Positions 17,011 through 25,972 of a stretch of 64,000 nucleotides of DNA are shown piece by piece. Source of the stretch: Streptomyces thermodiastaticus (GTDB lineage: Bacteria > Actinomycetota > Actinomycetes > Streptomycetales > Streptomycetaceae); assembly GCF_014656135.1 (NCBI RefSeq), contig NZ_BNBV01000007.1, positions 1-64,000 of the forward strand. The letters run 5' to 3'. Made by a program: the position numbers and the translations under genes. Numbering within the stretch: position 1 is the first letter of the stretch; each line of letters begins with the position of its first letter. The notes beneath the pieces are model-generated. The model worked only from the letters and a program-made list of their open reading frames with translations, searched no databases and was not told where the DNA came from.

Positions 17011-18009
17011 CTACAGGATCGCCAGCCTTATCAGCCAGAAGACGACCGCCGAGACGATCGCGGCGGCCGGCATGGTGATGAACCAGCCCACCACGATGTT
17101 CTTCGCCACGCCCCAGCGGACCGCGTTGACCCGCTTGGTGGCGCCCACGCCCATGATCGCCGAGGTGATCACATGGGTGGTGGAGATCGGCGCGTGGAAC
17201 ACGAACGCGGTGCCGAACATGATCGACGCGCCGGTCGCCTCGGCCGCGAACCCCTGCGGCGGGTCCAGCTCGATGATCTTGCGGCCCAGGGTGCGCATGA
17301 TGCGCCAGCCGCCCGCGTAGGTGCCCAGCGACAGCATCAGGGCGGAGACCAGCTTCACCCACACCGGGATCGGGTCGCCGTAGGTCTCCACCCCGCCGAT
17401 GACCAGGGCCATCACCACGACACCCATGGTCTTCTGGGCGTCCTGCAGACCGTGGCCGAGGGCCATGCCGGCCGCGGAGACGGTCTGCGCTATGCGGAAG
17501 CCGCGCTTGGCCTTGTGCGGGTTGGTGCGGCGGAAGATCCACATGATGGCCGCCATCACCAGGTAGCCGACGATCAGGCCGATCACCGGCGACAGGAACA
17601 TCGGGGTGACGACCTTGTCGACCACGCCCGACCAGTGCACGGCCGTGCCGCCGGCGAGTGCCGCGCCGACCAGGCCGCCGAACAGGGCGTGGGAGGAGGA
17701 CGAGGGGAGCCCGAAGTACCAGGTGATCAGGTTCCAGACGATCGCGCCGAGCAGGGCCGCGAAGAGGATGCCCATGCCCCGGCTGCTGGTGGGGGTCTCG
17801 ATCAGGCCCTCACTGACGGTCTTGGCGACGCCGCTGCCGAGGAAGGCACCGGCGAGGTTCATCACCGCCGCCATGCCGAGCGCCGCCCGCGGGGTCAGGG
17901 CGCGGGTGGAGACCGAGGTGGCGATGGCGTTGGCGGAGTCGTGGAATCCGTTGGTGTAGGCGAAGCCCAGGGCGACCAGGATGGTCAGGATCAGAGCGAA
18001 GGTGTCCAT
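17011..18009 (-). CDS. pit: Low-affinity inorganic phosphate transporter (Pit family)
   Basis: The 332-residue polytopic protein carries the duplicated Pit signature: NGFHDSANAIATSVSTRALTP near the N terminus and GTAFVFHAPISTTHVITSAIMG near the C terminus, with GLPSSSSHALFGGLVG as the first repeat's second motif. It imports phosphate, probably as a metal-phosphate complex with protons. It is encoded seven bases after a PhoU-like DUF47 gene, the usual partner. The family assignment is firm. Confidence 0.95.
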   Translation of the reverse strand: MDTFALILTILVALGFAYTNGFHDSANAIATSVSTRALTPRAALGMAAVMNLAGAFLGSGVAKTVSEGLIETPTSSRGMGILFAALLGAIVWNLITWYFGLPSSSSHALFGGLVGAALAGGTAVHWSGVVDKVVTPMFLSPVIGLIVGYLVMAAIMWIFRRTNPHKAKRGFRIAQTVSAAGMALGHGLQDAQKTMGVVVMALVIGGVETYGDPIPVWVKLVSALMLSLGTYAGGWRIMRTLGRKIIELDPPQGFAAEATGASIMFGTAFVFHAPISTTHVITSAIMGVGATKRVNAVRWGVAKNIVVGWFITMPAAAIVSAVVFWLIRLAIL

Positions 18010-18016
18010 GGACGCC

Positions 18017-18637
18017 TCAGGACTCCTTGACCGCGATGGTCTCCACCGTGTTCGCCACGTGCTCGAAGGCGTCCGCCGCCTCCTCCAGTACGTCCACGAT
18101 CTGCTTGAGCTTGAGCACCTCGATCGCGTCGTACTTGCCGTTGAACAGGTGGGCGAGGAGTTTGCGGTGGATCTGATCCGCCTGGTTCTCCAGGCGGTTC
18201 ACCTCGATCCAGTACTCGGTGAGGTTCTCCATCGTGCGCAGATGCGGCATGGCCTCGGCGGTCAGCTCCGCCGCCCGGGCCAGGACCTCGATCTGCTGCT
18301 CGACGCCCCGCGGCAGCTCCTCGATGTTGTAGAGGACGACCAGGTCGACGGCCTCCTCCATGAAGTCCATGATGTCGTCCAGGGACGACGCGAGGGAGTA
18401 GATGTCCTCGCGGTCGAAGGGCGTGATGAACGAGGAGTTCAGCTGGTGGAAGATCGCGTGCGTGGCGTCGTCGCCCGCGTGCTCCGCGGCCCGCATACGC
18501 TCTGCGATCTCGGCCCGGGCGGAGGCGTCCGCCCCGAGCAGTTCCAAAAGGAGTTTCGAGCCCGCGACGATGTTGTCCGCGGACGCGGCGAACATGTCGT
18601 AGAAGCTCGTCTCCCTGGGGGTCAGACGAAAGCGCAC
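18017..18637 (-). CDS. PhoU-like (DUF47) Pit accessory protein
   Basis: This 206-residue all-helical cytoplasmic protein of the DUF47/PhoU-like family is conventionally encoded next to Pit transporters. Acidic metal-binding-type helices are evident, for example EHAGDDATHAIFHQLN, DREDIYSLASSLDDIMDFMEEA and NRLENQADQIHRKLL. It probably regulates the Pit transporter. The GTG start is used, and the gene is followed seven bases later by pit, so they form an operon. Confidence 0.92.
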   Translation of the reverse strand: MRFRLTPRETSFYDMFAASADNIVAGSKLLLELLGADASARAEIAERMRAAEHAGDDATHAIFHQLNSSFITPFDREDIYSLASSLDDIMDFMEEAVDLVVLYNIEELPRGVEQQIEVLARAAELTAEAMPHLRTMENLTEYWIEVNRLENQADQIHRKLLAHLFNGKYDAIEVLKLKQIVDVLEEAADAFEHVANTVETIAVKES

Positions 18638-18797
18638 GTGGGGTCCTCGGGGTGCATCGGTGTCGGTCAGGGTGATGCTAAGCGCATCATCCGGCCACGG
18701 CTAAGAGCCCGGGGCTCTCGCATGGGGCCGTTCCCCAGTGTCACCCATGCCGCACGGTGATCTTTCTGGAGGGGCCCGCGCAGCGGAGAATTCGGTA

Positions 18798-18822
18798 CGA
18801 TATACCCGCCAGGGGTATATCG
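18798..18822. promoter_or_regulatory. CsoR operator
   Basis: CGATATACCC (18798-18807) and GGGTATATCG (18813-18822) form a perfect 10-bp inverted repeat around GCCAG. This fits the TACCC...GGGTA operator recognised by CsoR copper sensors. It lies 35 bases before the csoR start, which indicates autoregulation. Confidence 0.9.
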
Positions 18823-18856
18823 GGCCCCGGTGACGGTGTACCGACAGGAGGACGCG

Positions 18857-19216
18857 ATGACGACCACCGAGGCCGGCGTGCCGGCGCCCTCCGGGGCCAC
18901 CGTCGACGAGCCGCACGGGCACGAGCAGCACCCCACGTACGGCTACCACCAGCAGAAGGACGAGCACCTCAAGCGCCTGCGCCGGATCGAGGGGCAGATC
19001 CGCGGGCTGCAGCGGATGGTCGACGAGGACGTCTACTGCATCGACATACTCACCCAGGTCTCGGCCTCCACCAAGGCGCTGCAGTCCTTCGCCCTGCAGC
19101 TGCTGGAGGAGCATCTGCGCCACTGCGTCGCCGACGCCGCCGTCAAGGGCGGCACCGAGATCGACGCGAAAGTGGAGGAGGCCACCAAGGCCATCGGGCG
19201 GCTGCTGCGCACCTGA
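18857..19216 (+). CDS. csoR: Copper-sensing transcriptional repressor CsoR
   Basis: The 119-residue repressor represses its targets until Cu(I) binds. The helical CsoR/RcnR core starts at EHLKRLRRIEGQIRGLQRMV. The Cu(I) ligands are visible as Cys in VYCIDIL, His in EEHLR and Cys in RHCVADA. The sequence closely matches what I recall of S. lividans CsoR. The ATG is preceded by AGGAGG at five bases, and a palindromic CsoR operator lies upstream. No copper chaperone or P-type ATPase is adjacent, so its regulon is elsewhere. Confidence 0.96.
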   Translation: MTTTEAGVPAPSGATVDEPHGHEQHPTYGYHQQKDEHLKRLRRIEGQIRGLQRMVDEDVYCIDILTQVSASTKALQSFALQLLEEHLRHCVADAAVKGGTEIDAKVEEATKAIGRLLRT

Positions 19217-19232
19217 CCGGGCGGCACCGGAC

Positions 19233-19409
19233 TCAGACGGTGTCGGCGGGGTGCTCCTCGCGCACCCGCAGCACTCTGTCGATGCTCTCCAGACTGAGCC
19301 GCTCCGGGGCCGCCGAGGCGGCGATGATCAGCTCTCCGCACAGCTCGATCTCGGCGAGGGCCACGTGGTCCTGCACCGTCGCACCGCAGACCGGAGCCAC
19401 GCGCACCAC
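19233..19409 (-). CDS. Small conserved-looking hypothetical protein (58 aa)
   Basis: A 58-codon gene converges on csoR. It has strong G/C at third codon positions and the start GTGGTG preceded by GGAGAAGAG. The product has an acidic central part (ALAEIELCGELIIAASAAPE), two cysteines and a charged C terminus. No function can be assigned. The reading is supported by codon bias and start context rather than by homology. Confidence 0.6.
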   Translation of the reverse strand: MVRVAPVCGATVQDHVALAEIELCGELIIAASAAPERLSLESIDRVLRVREEHPADTV

Positions 19410-19602
19410 CTCTTCTCCGCTGTCACCTTGACGGCCGGGTCCCGCTGCCGCGCCTGCTGCCCACGGGCAGCGCGGGGCGGCTGGACGCACCGGCCGGATT
19501 CAGGGTAGGGAGCGCGCCATGTGCCGCGCATGGCACCAAAGGGCTAGTTCGCCGGTCATTTCCGCCAGGGCCAGGTCGCCGGTCATGTCCGCCCCGCGCC
19601 CT

Positions 19603-20433
19603 TCAGCCCTCGGCGATCCGCCCGGTGTAGATGTCCTCCTCGTCCGGCAGCGTCACGCTCACCGGGGTCCCGAACCCGTACAGCAGGGTGGTGGCGTAGA
19701 CGGCCACGGCGCCGTCGCGGTGGCTGCCGGCGAAGGAGAAACGCTGCCGCAGCTTGCGGATCCGGCCCTGGTCGTCGAGGTAGACGTCGAACGGGACGTC
19801 GGCCGTGGCGAACCCGCCGGCCGCCGCGCGCAGCGAGGCCGCCCCGGACGACGGGGCGCTGCGGGCCGCCAGGGCGAGATCGGCCGTGCCGCGGTAGTGG
19901 CGCACGGCGACCCCCGCCACCCGGGTCTCGCCCACGTAGGACGCCGTGCGGGTGCCGCGCAGCACCTCGGCCGCGGCGCAGGGGTCGGTGGCGCCGCCGG
20001 TGACGAGGTTGCCGTCGGAGAGGGTGGCCGTGTCCACCCGCACCCATTTGTCGGCGGGCACCCCCGCGCCCCGGTTCTTCATGTACAGGGCGCCGGGGGC
20101 GAGGAGTTCGGTGATGGGCCGGTGCACCGGGACGCCGGTCGGGCCCGGCGGCAGCACCAGCGTCAGCCGGCCCAGCTGCCGGCGGAAGTCGTACACGCCC
20201 GTGCTGCGGATCGTCACCCGGGTGCCGCCGACGGCCGTCTCCAGCGACGTCCGCGCCTGGGAACTGCCCGCCGCGCGCAGGACGTCGGGCGCCTGCCGCA
20301 GGAGCTGCACCGGGGTGACGAACGCGCGTGCGTCCTGTGCGGCGACCCCGTCACCGGCGCAGCCGCCGGTGCCCGCGCAGACCGCCAGGACCGCGGCGAG
20401 CACCGCCGCCGTCCGCCGCCGCCCCTGAGCCAT
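19603..20433 (-). CDS. Putative lipoprotein
   Basis: The 276-residue product has a signal peptide ending in a lipobox-like GTGGCAG. The mature domain is beta-rich (VTIRSTGVYDFRRQLGRLTLVLPP; DVPFDVYLDDQGRIRKLRQRFSF), reminiscent of the LppX/LprG-type or LolA-like lipid-carrier fold, but I cannot assign it. It probably sits on the outer face of the membrane. A 28-base tandem duplication containing inverted repeats lies just upstream and may control it. Confidence 0.82.
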   Translation of the reverse strand: MAQGRRRTAAVLAAVLAVCAGTGGCAGDGVAAQDARAFVTPVQLLRQAPDVLRAAGSSQARTSLETAVGGTRVTIRSTGVYDFRRQLGRLTLVLPPGPTGVPVHRPITELLAPGALYMKNRGAGVPADKWVRVDTATLSDGNLVTGGATDPCAAAEVLRGTRTASYVGETRVAGVAVRHYRGTADLALAARSAPSSGAASLRAAAGGFATADVPFDVYLDDQGRIRKLRQRFSFAGSHRDGAVAVYATTLLYGFGTPVSVTLPDEEDIYTGRIAEG

Positions 20434-20490
20434 CGCCGTCCACCCCCAGCCGCTCGCGTCTCCTGGGCCCCTCGCCGTCCCCTCGGACGA

Positions 20491-20548
20491 CTCGTCGTCC
20501 GGTTGACGACGAGCAGGGAACGTCGTCCGGTTAACGACGAGTAGGGAA
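20491..20548. repeat. 28-bp tandem duplication with inverted repeats
   Basis: Two adjacent 28-base units (20493-20520 and 20521-20548) differ at only two positions. Each contains CGTCGT ... ACGACG arms around a CCGGTT core, with the first extended to CTCGTCGT/ACGACGAG. They lie about 60-115 bases upstream of the lipoprotein start, between it and the divergent small gene at 20624, and look like duplicated operators. Confidence 0.7.
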
Positions 20549-20623
20549 CGCCGTCACGCCCCGGACCGCAGGCGGCCGCGCGTGGCAACCTGCCGTTCAC
20601 CTGCACCCGCTAGCGTCCCCGCC

Positions 20624-20839
20624 GTGACCCGGCAGAAGAAGGACGGCGGCGCCCGGCGGCAGCCGGAGCGGCCGGAGGACGGCGCGGAGGACGGCGCGGA
20701 GCAGGTCGTCCACCGTGCGGAGACGGTGGAGCGGGGACGGTTCTGCCTGGCCCGCTGCACCTGCGGCTGGCGCGGCCCGGCCCGCCGGGCACGCAGTCTG
20801 GCCCGCAGGGACGCGGAGCGGCACGCCGGCGGGGAGTGA
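20624..20839 (+). CDS. Small basic protein with CxC motif (71 aa)
   Basis: The 71-residue hypothetical protein has a charged, low-complexity N terminus and a compact C-terminal half FCLARCTCGWRGPARRARSLARRDAERH that could bind metal or nucleic acid. The GTG is preceded by the -10 element TAGCGT (20611-20616) and seven bases, which predicts a leaderless transcript. Codon use fits a real gene. It converges on the Nudix gene. No function is assignable. Confidence 0.7.
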   Translation: MTRQKKDGGARRQPERPEDGAEDGAEQVVHRAETVERGRFCLARCTCGWRGPARRARSLARRDAERHAGGE

Positions 20840-20876
20840 GCCGGGACAGCGGGAAGCGAGCCCCGGCGCGGGCGGG

Positions 20877-21299
20877 TCAGGACGGGCGCAGGACGTCCAG
20901 CAGCTCGTCGACCAGGGCGCGGTCCCGGACCTGCGTCAGCCGGGCGCGCGCGGCCTCGGGCGGCAGCCAGGTGAGGCGGTCCACCTCCGCGGTGGGGGTG
21001 AAGCGGCCCCCGGCGGCCTCGGCCGCCCAGTACCGCACCTGCTTGGGGCGGCCGCGCGCCCAGTAGTGCACGCTGCTCAGTTCCGCGCCGGGCACGGCCG
21101 TGTACCCGGTCTCCTCGGCCACCTCGCGCAGGGCGCCGGCGAGCGGGTCCTCGCCGGGCTTGAGCTTGCCCTTGGGCCAGGACCAGTCGTCGTAGCGGGG
21201 ACGGTGGACCAGGCACAGCTCCACGGCGCCGTCCACCGGGGAGCGGCGCCACAGCACACAGCCCGCCGCCCGGACGGTCTCCTCGTGCGCCGATGTCAC
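20877..21299 (-). CDS. Nudix hydrolase of the ppk operon
   Basis: The 140-residue Nudix enzyme hydrolyses a nucleoside diphosphate-X type substrate. The Nudix box is clear: GEDPLAGALREVAEETGY, preceded by WSWPKGKLKPGE. The start is GTG overlapping the upstream TGA (GTGA), so it is translated together with the CHAD gene and ppk. Association with ppk suggests a role in polyphosphate or diphosphoinositol-like metabolism, which is inference from context. Confidence 0.92.
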   Translation of the reverse strand: MTSAHEETVRAAGCVLWRRSPVDGAVELCLVHRPRYDDWSWPKGKLKPGEDPLAGALREVAEETGYTAVPGAELSSVHYWARGRPKQVRYWAAEAAGGRFTPTAEVDRLTWLPPEAARARLTQVRDRALVDELLDVLRPS

Positions 21300-22369
21300 C
21301 GGTCACCTCCTCGTCCGGCGCCGACCGGCCGGCGCAGCCAGGCGCGCTGGAAGGCGAACCGTGCCGCCTCCACCGCGTGCCGCTGGTCGGCGTGGAGCAC
21401 GCCGAGCACGTACGCCGTCGCCGGGGCGATGCGCGGGGTGCGGGCCGCCGCGGCCGCGGCGGCGGCCGCCTCGGCGGCGTCGCGGTGCCGGTCCAGGGCC
21501 CGGCTCGCCGCCGGCAGCCGGGAATCCGCCGGCGCCTCGCCGTGCAGCACCTCACGGGCGTAGCGGTGCAGCCGCAGCAGCAGCCGGACCTGGTGCCAGG
21601 GGGCATCCTGCGGGTGCGGGGCGGGCTGCGGGGACAGGCCGTCGGCCAGCGCCGAGGCGTTGTACGGGCTGCCCGCGGTGATCAGGGGAAGGGCGGCGAC
21701 GGCGTCGGTGAGGCGTTCCTCGGCGGAGCGTGCCGCGGCGCGCAGGTCGGCGCCGCGGGCTCCAGGGGCGAGGGGGACGTCGCCGGCGAGCACGGCGACC
21801 TGGTCCGCCAGGGCGTGGAAGCGGGCCGACCCCAAGGCCTGCAGGGCCTCGGAGTGGGCGCGGGCGCGGGCGAGGGTGAGCCGGCGGTCCAGCAGCGCGC
21901 CCGCTCTGGCGGCGCCCACGGTGAGGTCGCCGGTGCCGTGGTGGCCGGCCGGCGGTGCGGGCGGGGCGAGGGCGGGGGCGTCGCGGTGGGCGGACGGTGT
22001 GCCGTCGGGCGGCTGGGTCTGCGGGGAGAGCCGGTGCAGGGCGAGCAGCAGCCGCTCCCGGCGCTCCTGCAGGGCGTGCTCGCGGGCCAGGGTGCCCGAC
22101 AGCCAGGCCAGTTCGGGGCGCAGCTGCTCCGCCCAGGTCTCCTCCAGCAGGGTGCGGAAGGTGTGCAGGGTGCCGCTGATGCGGCGGGCCGCGCGGCGCA
22201 GGGCACGGGCGGTGTCCGCGGAGGCGGCCCGGGCGGCGCCGGATCCCTGGTGCGGGCCGAGCGCTCGCAGGAACTCGGTGGCCTGGAAGCGCAGATAGGC
22301 CGCGAGGGCGTCGGCGGGCACCCGGCCGCCGGCCGCGGGGCCGGCCGGATCAGGGAGTCGTGGTGCCAC
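21296..22369 (-). CDS. CHAD domain protein
   Basis: The 357-residue protein consists of the conserved histidine alpha-helical domain, seen as helices rich in His, Arg and Lys: [32 protein letters not shown] and [24 protein letters not shown] domains bind polyphosphate through their basic surface. It starts at a GTG inside the last codons of ppk (20-base overlap) and overlaps the Nudix gene by four bases, so ppk-CHAD-Nudix is one tightly coupled operon. Confidence 0.93.
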   Translation of the reverse strand: MAPRLPDPAGPAAGGRVPADALAAYLRFQATEFLRALGPHQGSGAARAASADTARALRRAARRISGTLHTFRTLLEETWAEQLRPELAWLSGTLAREHALQERRERLLLALHRLSPQTQPPDGTPSAHRDAPALAPPAPPAGHHGTGDLTVGAARAGALLDRRLTLARARAHSEALQALGSARFHALADQVAVLAGDVPLAPGARGADLRAAARSAEERLTDAVAALPLITAGSPYNASALADGLSPQPAPHPQDAPWHQVRLLLRLHRYAREVLHGEAPADSRLPAASRALDRHRDAAEAAAAAAAAARTPRIAPATAYVLGVLHADQRHAVEAARFAFQRAWLRRPVGAGRGGDR

Positions 22370-24590
22370 GCCGGCGCCTCCGGGCGTCGATGAGCATCTC
22401 CTGGATGCAGGGCAGGGGCCGGCCGTCCGCGTCGACGGCGTGCCGGGTCCACTCGCCGTCGGGGCCGAGGTGCCAGGAGGCCGTGGTGTCGGACATGCCG
22501 GTCTCCAGCAGCCGGTTGAGGGTGGCCCGGTGGCCGGGGTCGGTGACCCGGACCAGGGCCTCGATCCGCCGGTCGAGGTTGCGGTGCATCATGTCCGCGC
22601 TGCCGATCCACACCTCCGGTTCGCCGCCGTTGCCGAAGACGAAGACACGGGAGTGCTCCAGGAAGCGGCCGAGGACCGAGCGGACCCGGATGTTCTCCGA
22701 CAGGCCGGGCACACCGGGGCGCAGCGCGCAGATGCCGCGCACCCACACGTCGACCGGGACCCCGGCCTGGGAGGCGCGGTAGAGGGCGTCGACGATCGCC
22801 TCGTCCACCATGGAGTTGACCTTGATGCGGATGAAGGCGGGCCGGCCGGCGCGGTGGTGCTGGATCTCCTTCTCGATGCGGGTGATCAGCCCGTCCCGCA
22901 GGGACTTGGGGGCGACCAGCAGCCGGCGGTAGGTCTCGCGGCGGGAGTAGCCGGAGAGCCGGTTGAACAGGTCGGACAGGTCGGCGCCGACCTGCGGGTC
23001 GGCGGTGAGCAGGCCGAGGTCCTCGTACAGCCGGGCGGTCTTGGGGTGGTAGTTGCCGGTGCCGACGTGGCTGTAGCGGCGCAGGGTGTCGTTGCCCTCC
23101 TGGCGGACCACCAGGGACAGCTTGCAGTGGGTCTTCAGCCCGACCAGGCCGTAGACGACGTGGCAGCCCGCCTCCTCCAGTTTCCGCGCCCACTTGATGT
23201 TGGCGTGCTCGTCGAACCGGGCCTTGATCTCCACCAGGACCAGGACCTGCTTGCCGGACTCGGCGGCGTCGATGAGCGCGTCGACGATCGGGGAGTCGCC
23301 CGAGGTGCGGTACAGGGTCTGCTTGATGGCCAGCACGTCCGGGTCGGCGGCGGCCTGTTCCAGGAAGGCCTGGACGGAGGTGGAGAAGGAGTCGTAAGGG
23401 TGGTGCAGCAGGATGTCGCGGTTGCGCAGTGCGGCGAAGATGTCCGGCGGGGACGACGACTCCATCTCGGCCAGGTCGCGGTGGGTGCCGGCGACGAACT
23501 TGGGGTACTTCAGCTCGGGCCGGTCCAGGTCGTGGATGCGGAACAGGCCGGTGAGGTCGAGCGGGCCGGGCAGCGGGTAGACCTCCGCCTCGGAGATCTT
23601 CAGCTCGCGCACCAGCAGGTCCAGCACCTCGCGGTCGATGGACTCCTCCACCTCCAGGCGCACCGGCGGCCCGAAGCGGCGCCGCATCAGCTCCTTCTCC
23701 AGGGCCTGGAGCAGGTTCTCCGCGTCGTCCTCCTCCACCTCCAGGTCCTCGTTGCGGGTGAGCCGGAAGGCGTGGTGCTCCAGCACCTCCATGCCCGGGA
23801 ACAGCTCCTCCAGGTGGGCGGCGATGACGTCCTCCAGCGGGACGTAACGGCCCGGAGAGCTCTCCAGGAAGCGGGGCAGCAGCGGCGGCACCTTCACCCG
23901 GGCGAAGTGCCGGTGCCCGGTGAGCGGGTTGCGCACCACCACGGCCAGGTTCAGCGACAGGCCGGAGATGTACGGGAAGGGGTGCGCGGGGTCCACGGCC
24001 AGCGGGGTGAGCACCGGGAAGATGCGCTGCCGGAACAGGGTGAACAGGCGGGCCTGCTCCTTGTCGGTCAGCTCGTTCCAGCGGACCAGGTGGATGCCTT
24101 CCTCGGCGAGGGCGGGGGCGACGTCCTCGTGGAAGCAGGCGGCGTGCCGGGCCATCAGCTCGCGCGAGCGCGCCCAGATCATCTCCAGCACCTCGCGCGG
24201 CTGCAGCCCGGAGGCGGAGCGGGTGGCCACGCCGGTGGCGATCCGGCGTTTGAGTCCGGCGACGCGGACCATGAAGAACTCGTCCAGGTTGCTCGCGAAG
24301 ATCGCGAGGAAGTTCGCCCGCTCCAGCAGCGGGGTGTTCGGGTCCTCGGCCAGTTCCAGGACCCGCTCGTTGAAGGCGAGCCAGCTGCGTTCCCGGTCCA
24401 GGAACCGGCCCTGCGGCAACTGGTCGCCGCCCTGGCCCGTCGCCTCGTAGGAGCCGAGATCGGCGTCCAGGCCGGAGTCCAGATCGGGCACCGGCGCGGC
24501 CACGGTGTGCGACCGGTGGGCGGCTATGGAGCCCACGGAGGGCTGACGCGGCGGTACCGGCGTGGCTGCCTGGGTGTCTGGCTGGCTCAT
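22350..24590 (-). CDS. ppk: Polyphosphate kinase 1
   Basis: The 746-residue PPK1 polymerises the ATP gamma-phosphate into polyphosphate, reversibly. The N domain begins at [20 protein letters not shown]. The phosphorylated-histidine region is [25 protein letters not shown], and the ATP-binding part includes [18 protein letters not shown] non-conserved N-terminal extension of about 60 residues precedes the conserved region. ATG 24590 is preferred over upstream in-frame starts (up to 24860), whose Ala/Arg-rich coding is not convincing, but a longer form is possible. It leads the ppk-CHAD-Nudix operon. Confidence 0.95.
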   Translation of the reverse strand: MSQPDTQAATPVPPRQPSVGSIAAHRSHTVAAPVPDLDSGLDADLGSYEATGQGGDQLPQGRFLDRERSWLAFNERVLELAEDPNTPLLERANFLAIFASNLDEFFMVRVAGLKRRIATGVATRSASGLQPREVLEMIWARSRELMARHAACFHEDVAPALAEEGIHLVRWNELTDKEQARLFTLFRQRIFPVLTPLAVDPAHPFPYISGLSLNLAVVVRNPLTGHRHFARVKVPPLLPRFLESSPGRYVPLEDVIAAHLEELFPGMEVLEHHAFRLTRNEDLEVEEDDAENLLQALEKELMRRRFGPPVRLEVEESIDREVLDLLVRELKISEAEVYPLPGPLDLTGLFRIHDLDRPELKYPKFVAGTHRDLAEMESSSPPDIFAALRNRDILLHHPYDSFSTSVQAFLEQAAADPDVLAIKQTLYRTSGDSPIVDALIDAAESGKQVLVLVEIKARFDEHANIKWARKLEEAGCHVVYGLVGLKTHCKLSLVVRQEGNDTLRRYSHVGTGNYHPKTARLYEDLGLLTADPQVGADLSDLFNRLSGYSRRETYRRLLVAPKSLRDGLITRIEKEIQHHRAGRPAFIRIKVNSMVDEAIVDALYRASQAGVPVDVWVRGICALRPGVPGLSENIRVRSVLGRFLEHSRVFVFGNGGEPEVWIGSADMMHRNLDRRIEALVRVTDPGHRATLNRLLETGMSDTTASWHLGPDGEWTRHAVDADGRPLPCIQEMLIDARRRRRGTTTP

Positions 24591-24985
24591 GAACCTATTC
24601 TTCCGCGCTTGAGGCCGGTCAGGCGCGTCGAAAGGGGCGGGCGGGAGCACGGAGGCGGACGCGGCTTCGGACCCGTGCGAGCCGGTCACGCCGGGCTCGC
24701 CGGCCCGGGCGGCACGCCGTGCGGCGTCGCCGGCCGTCCCGGCGCCGCCACGGCGTCCTGCTCCGGCGCGCGGCGCACGGCGCCGGACGGTCTTCCCCTG
24801 CCGTCCGGCCCGGTCCTGCGGGGTGCCGGGCGGGGAGGGCTCTGGCACAGCGGGTTCCATTGCGTGAGCGTCGCAAGGCCGTCTGAACGGCCGGTTACAG
24901 CGGCGTGACCTGCCGGAAAGCGGAAGGCGGCCCGGCGGTCACCGACCCGCGGGCCGCCCGGGGGGCGCGGGCGCCGGCCGCGGGA
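24591..24985. other. Upstream region of ppk, no supported gene
   Basis: This very GC-rich gap between ppk (start) and mshD (end), both on the minus strand, holds no convincing gene. One inverted repeat, GGCCGT (24877-24882) with ACGGCC (24887-24892), may be a terminator for mshD or part of the ppk control region. I could not identify a clear PHO box here. Confidence 0.5.
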
Positions 24986-25906
24986 TCAGGTCTCGGTGCG
25001 GTACATCAGGTCCGTCTCGTACGTGGTGAAGCCGAGCCGCTCGTACACCGACACCGCCGCCTTGTTGTCGGCGTCGACGTAGAGCATGGCGGTCGGCAGG
25101 CCCTGGCCGGCCAGGTGCCGCAGGCCGATCAGGGTGAGCGCCTTGCCCAGGCCGCCGCCCTGGGAGCCGGGCCGCACCCCGAGGACGTACACCTCGCCCA
25201 GCTGCTCCTCGGCGTGGACCTTGGTCCAGTGGAAGCCGATCAGCCGGCCGTCGCGTTCGGCGAGGAAGAATCCGCGCGGGTCGAACCAGGGTTCGGCCTT
25301 GCGGTCGTCCAGGTCCCGCTGGGTCAGCGAGCCCTGCTCGGGGTGGTGGGCGAACGCCTCCGCGTTCAGCCGCAGCCAGGCGGCGTCGTCCTCGCCGGGC
25401 ACGAAGGTGCGGACCGTGACGCCCTCGGGCAGCACCGGCTCGGGCAGCTCGAAGCCGGTCAGCGGGCGGCGCATCTGGCGCAGCTCGCGGAACAGGGTCA
25501 GGCCGAGGACCTGGGACAGGTGCCGGGCGGCCGCGTGCCCGCCGTGCGCCCACACCCGCAGCCGCCTGCCGGAGGCGTTCAGCAGCGCGGTGCCCAGGGC
25601 CCGGCCATGGCCGCGCCCGCGGTGGGCGGGGTGGACGACCAGCTCGGCGGCGGGCGCCTCCACCGGGTCCGTGTCCTGCAGCTGCGCGTAGCCGACCAGC
25701 TCGCCGTCGGCGTACAGCAGCAGATGGGAGACGCCTTCCCGGGCGCCGCCGCGCAGCTGCAGCCGGCCCTGCTCGGACACCGCCTGCCGCCCGTCGGCAC
25801 GGGCGGCCGCCGCCAGCAGTTCGCCGACGGCGTCGGCCTGGTCCGGGGAGAGTTCGGCGAAGGTCTGCGGTGAACGGGCCATCGGTGCGGTGTCGTCGCT
25901 GGTCAT
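24986..25906 (-). CDS. mshD: Mycothiol synthase
   Basis: The 306-residue protein has two GNAT domains. It acetylates Cys-GlcN-Ins with acetyl-CoA, the last step of mycothiol biosynthesis. The N-terminal GNAT has ELVVHPAHRGRGHGRALG; the C-terminal GNAT has EVYVLGVRPGSQGGGLGKALT and DNKAAVSVYERLGF. ATG 25906 is chosen because TACGCT (read on the minus strand, 25914-25919) lies seven bases upstream, indicating a leaderless message. mshA, the first enzyme of the pathway, lies about 31 kb away in this window. Confidence 0.95.
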   Translation of the reverse strand: MTSDDTAPMARSPQTFAELSPDQADAVGELLAAAARADGRQAVSEQGRLQLRGGAREGVSHLLLYADGELVGYAQLQDTDPVEAPAAELVVHPAHRGRGHGRALGTALLNASGRRLRVWAHGGHAAARHLSQVLGLTLFRELRQMRRPLTGFELPEPVLPEGVTVRTFVPGEDDAAWLRLNAEAFAHHPEQGSLTQRDLDDRKAEPWFDPRGFFLAERDGRLIGFHWTKVHAEEQLGEVYVLGVRPGSQGGGLGKALTLIGLRHLAGQGLPTAMLYVDADNKAAVSVYERLGFTTYETDLMYRTET

Positions 25907-25972
25907 GCGACCGAGCGTACAGAGCGCGTGCACAGCCCGCCGCCGTGTCCGCCCCGGCGGTGGGAACGGCTG

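Noticed and set aside
14435..17542. 1035-codon open frame antisense to pstC, pstA and pstB
   Set aside because: It is a by-product of high GC content opposite well-supported genes. The residues are low-complexity Arg/Gly/Asp/His.
24591..24860. N-terminal extension of ppk by up to 90 codons
   Set aside because: The upstream in-frame codons give Ala/Arg/Gly-rich sequence without conserved features. ATG 24590 gives a normal-sized PPK1, although a longer form cannot be ruled out.
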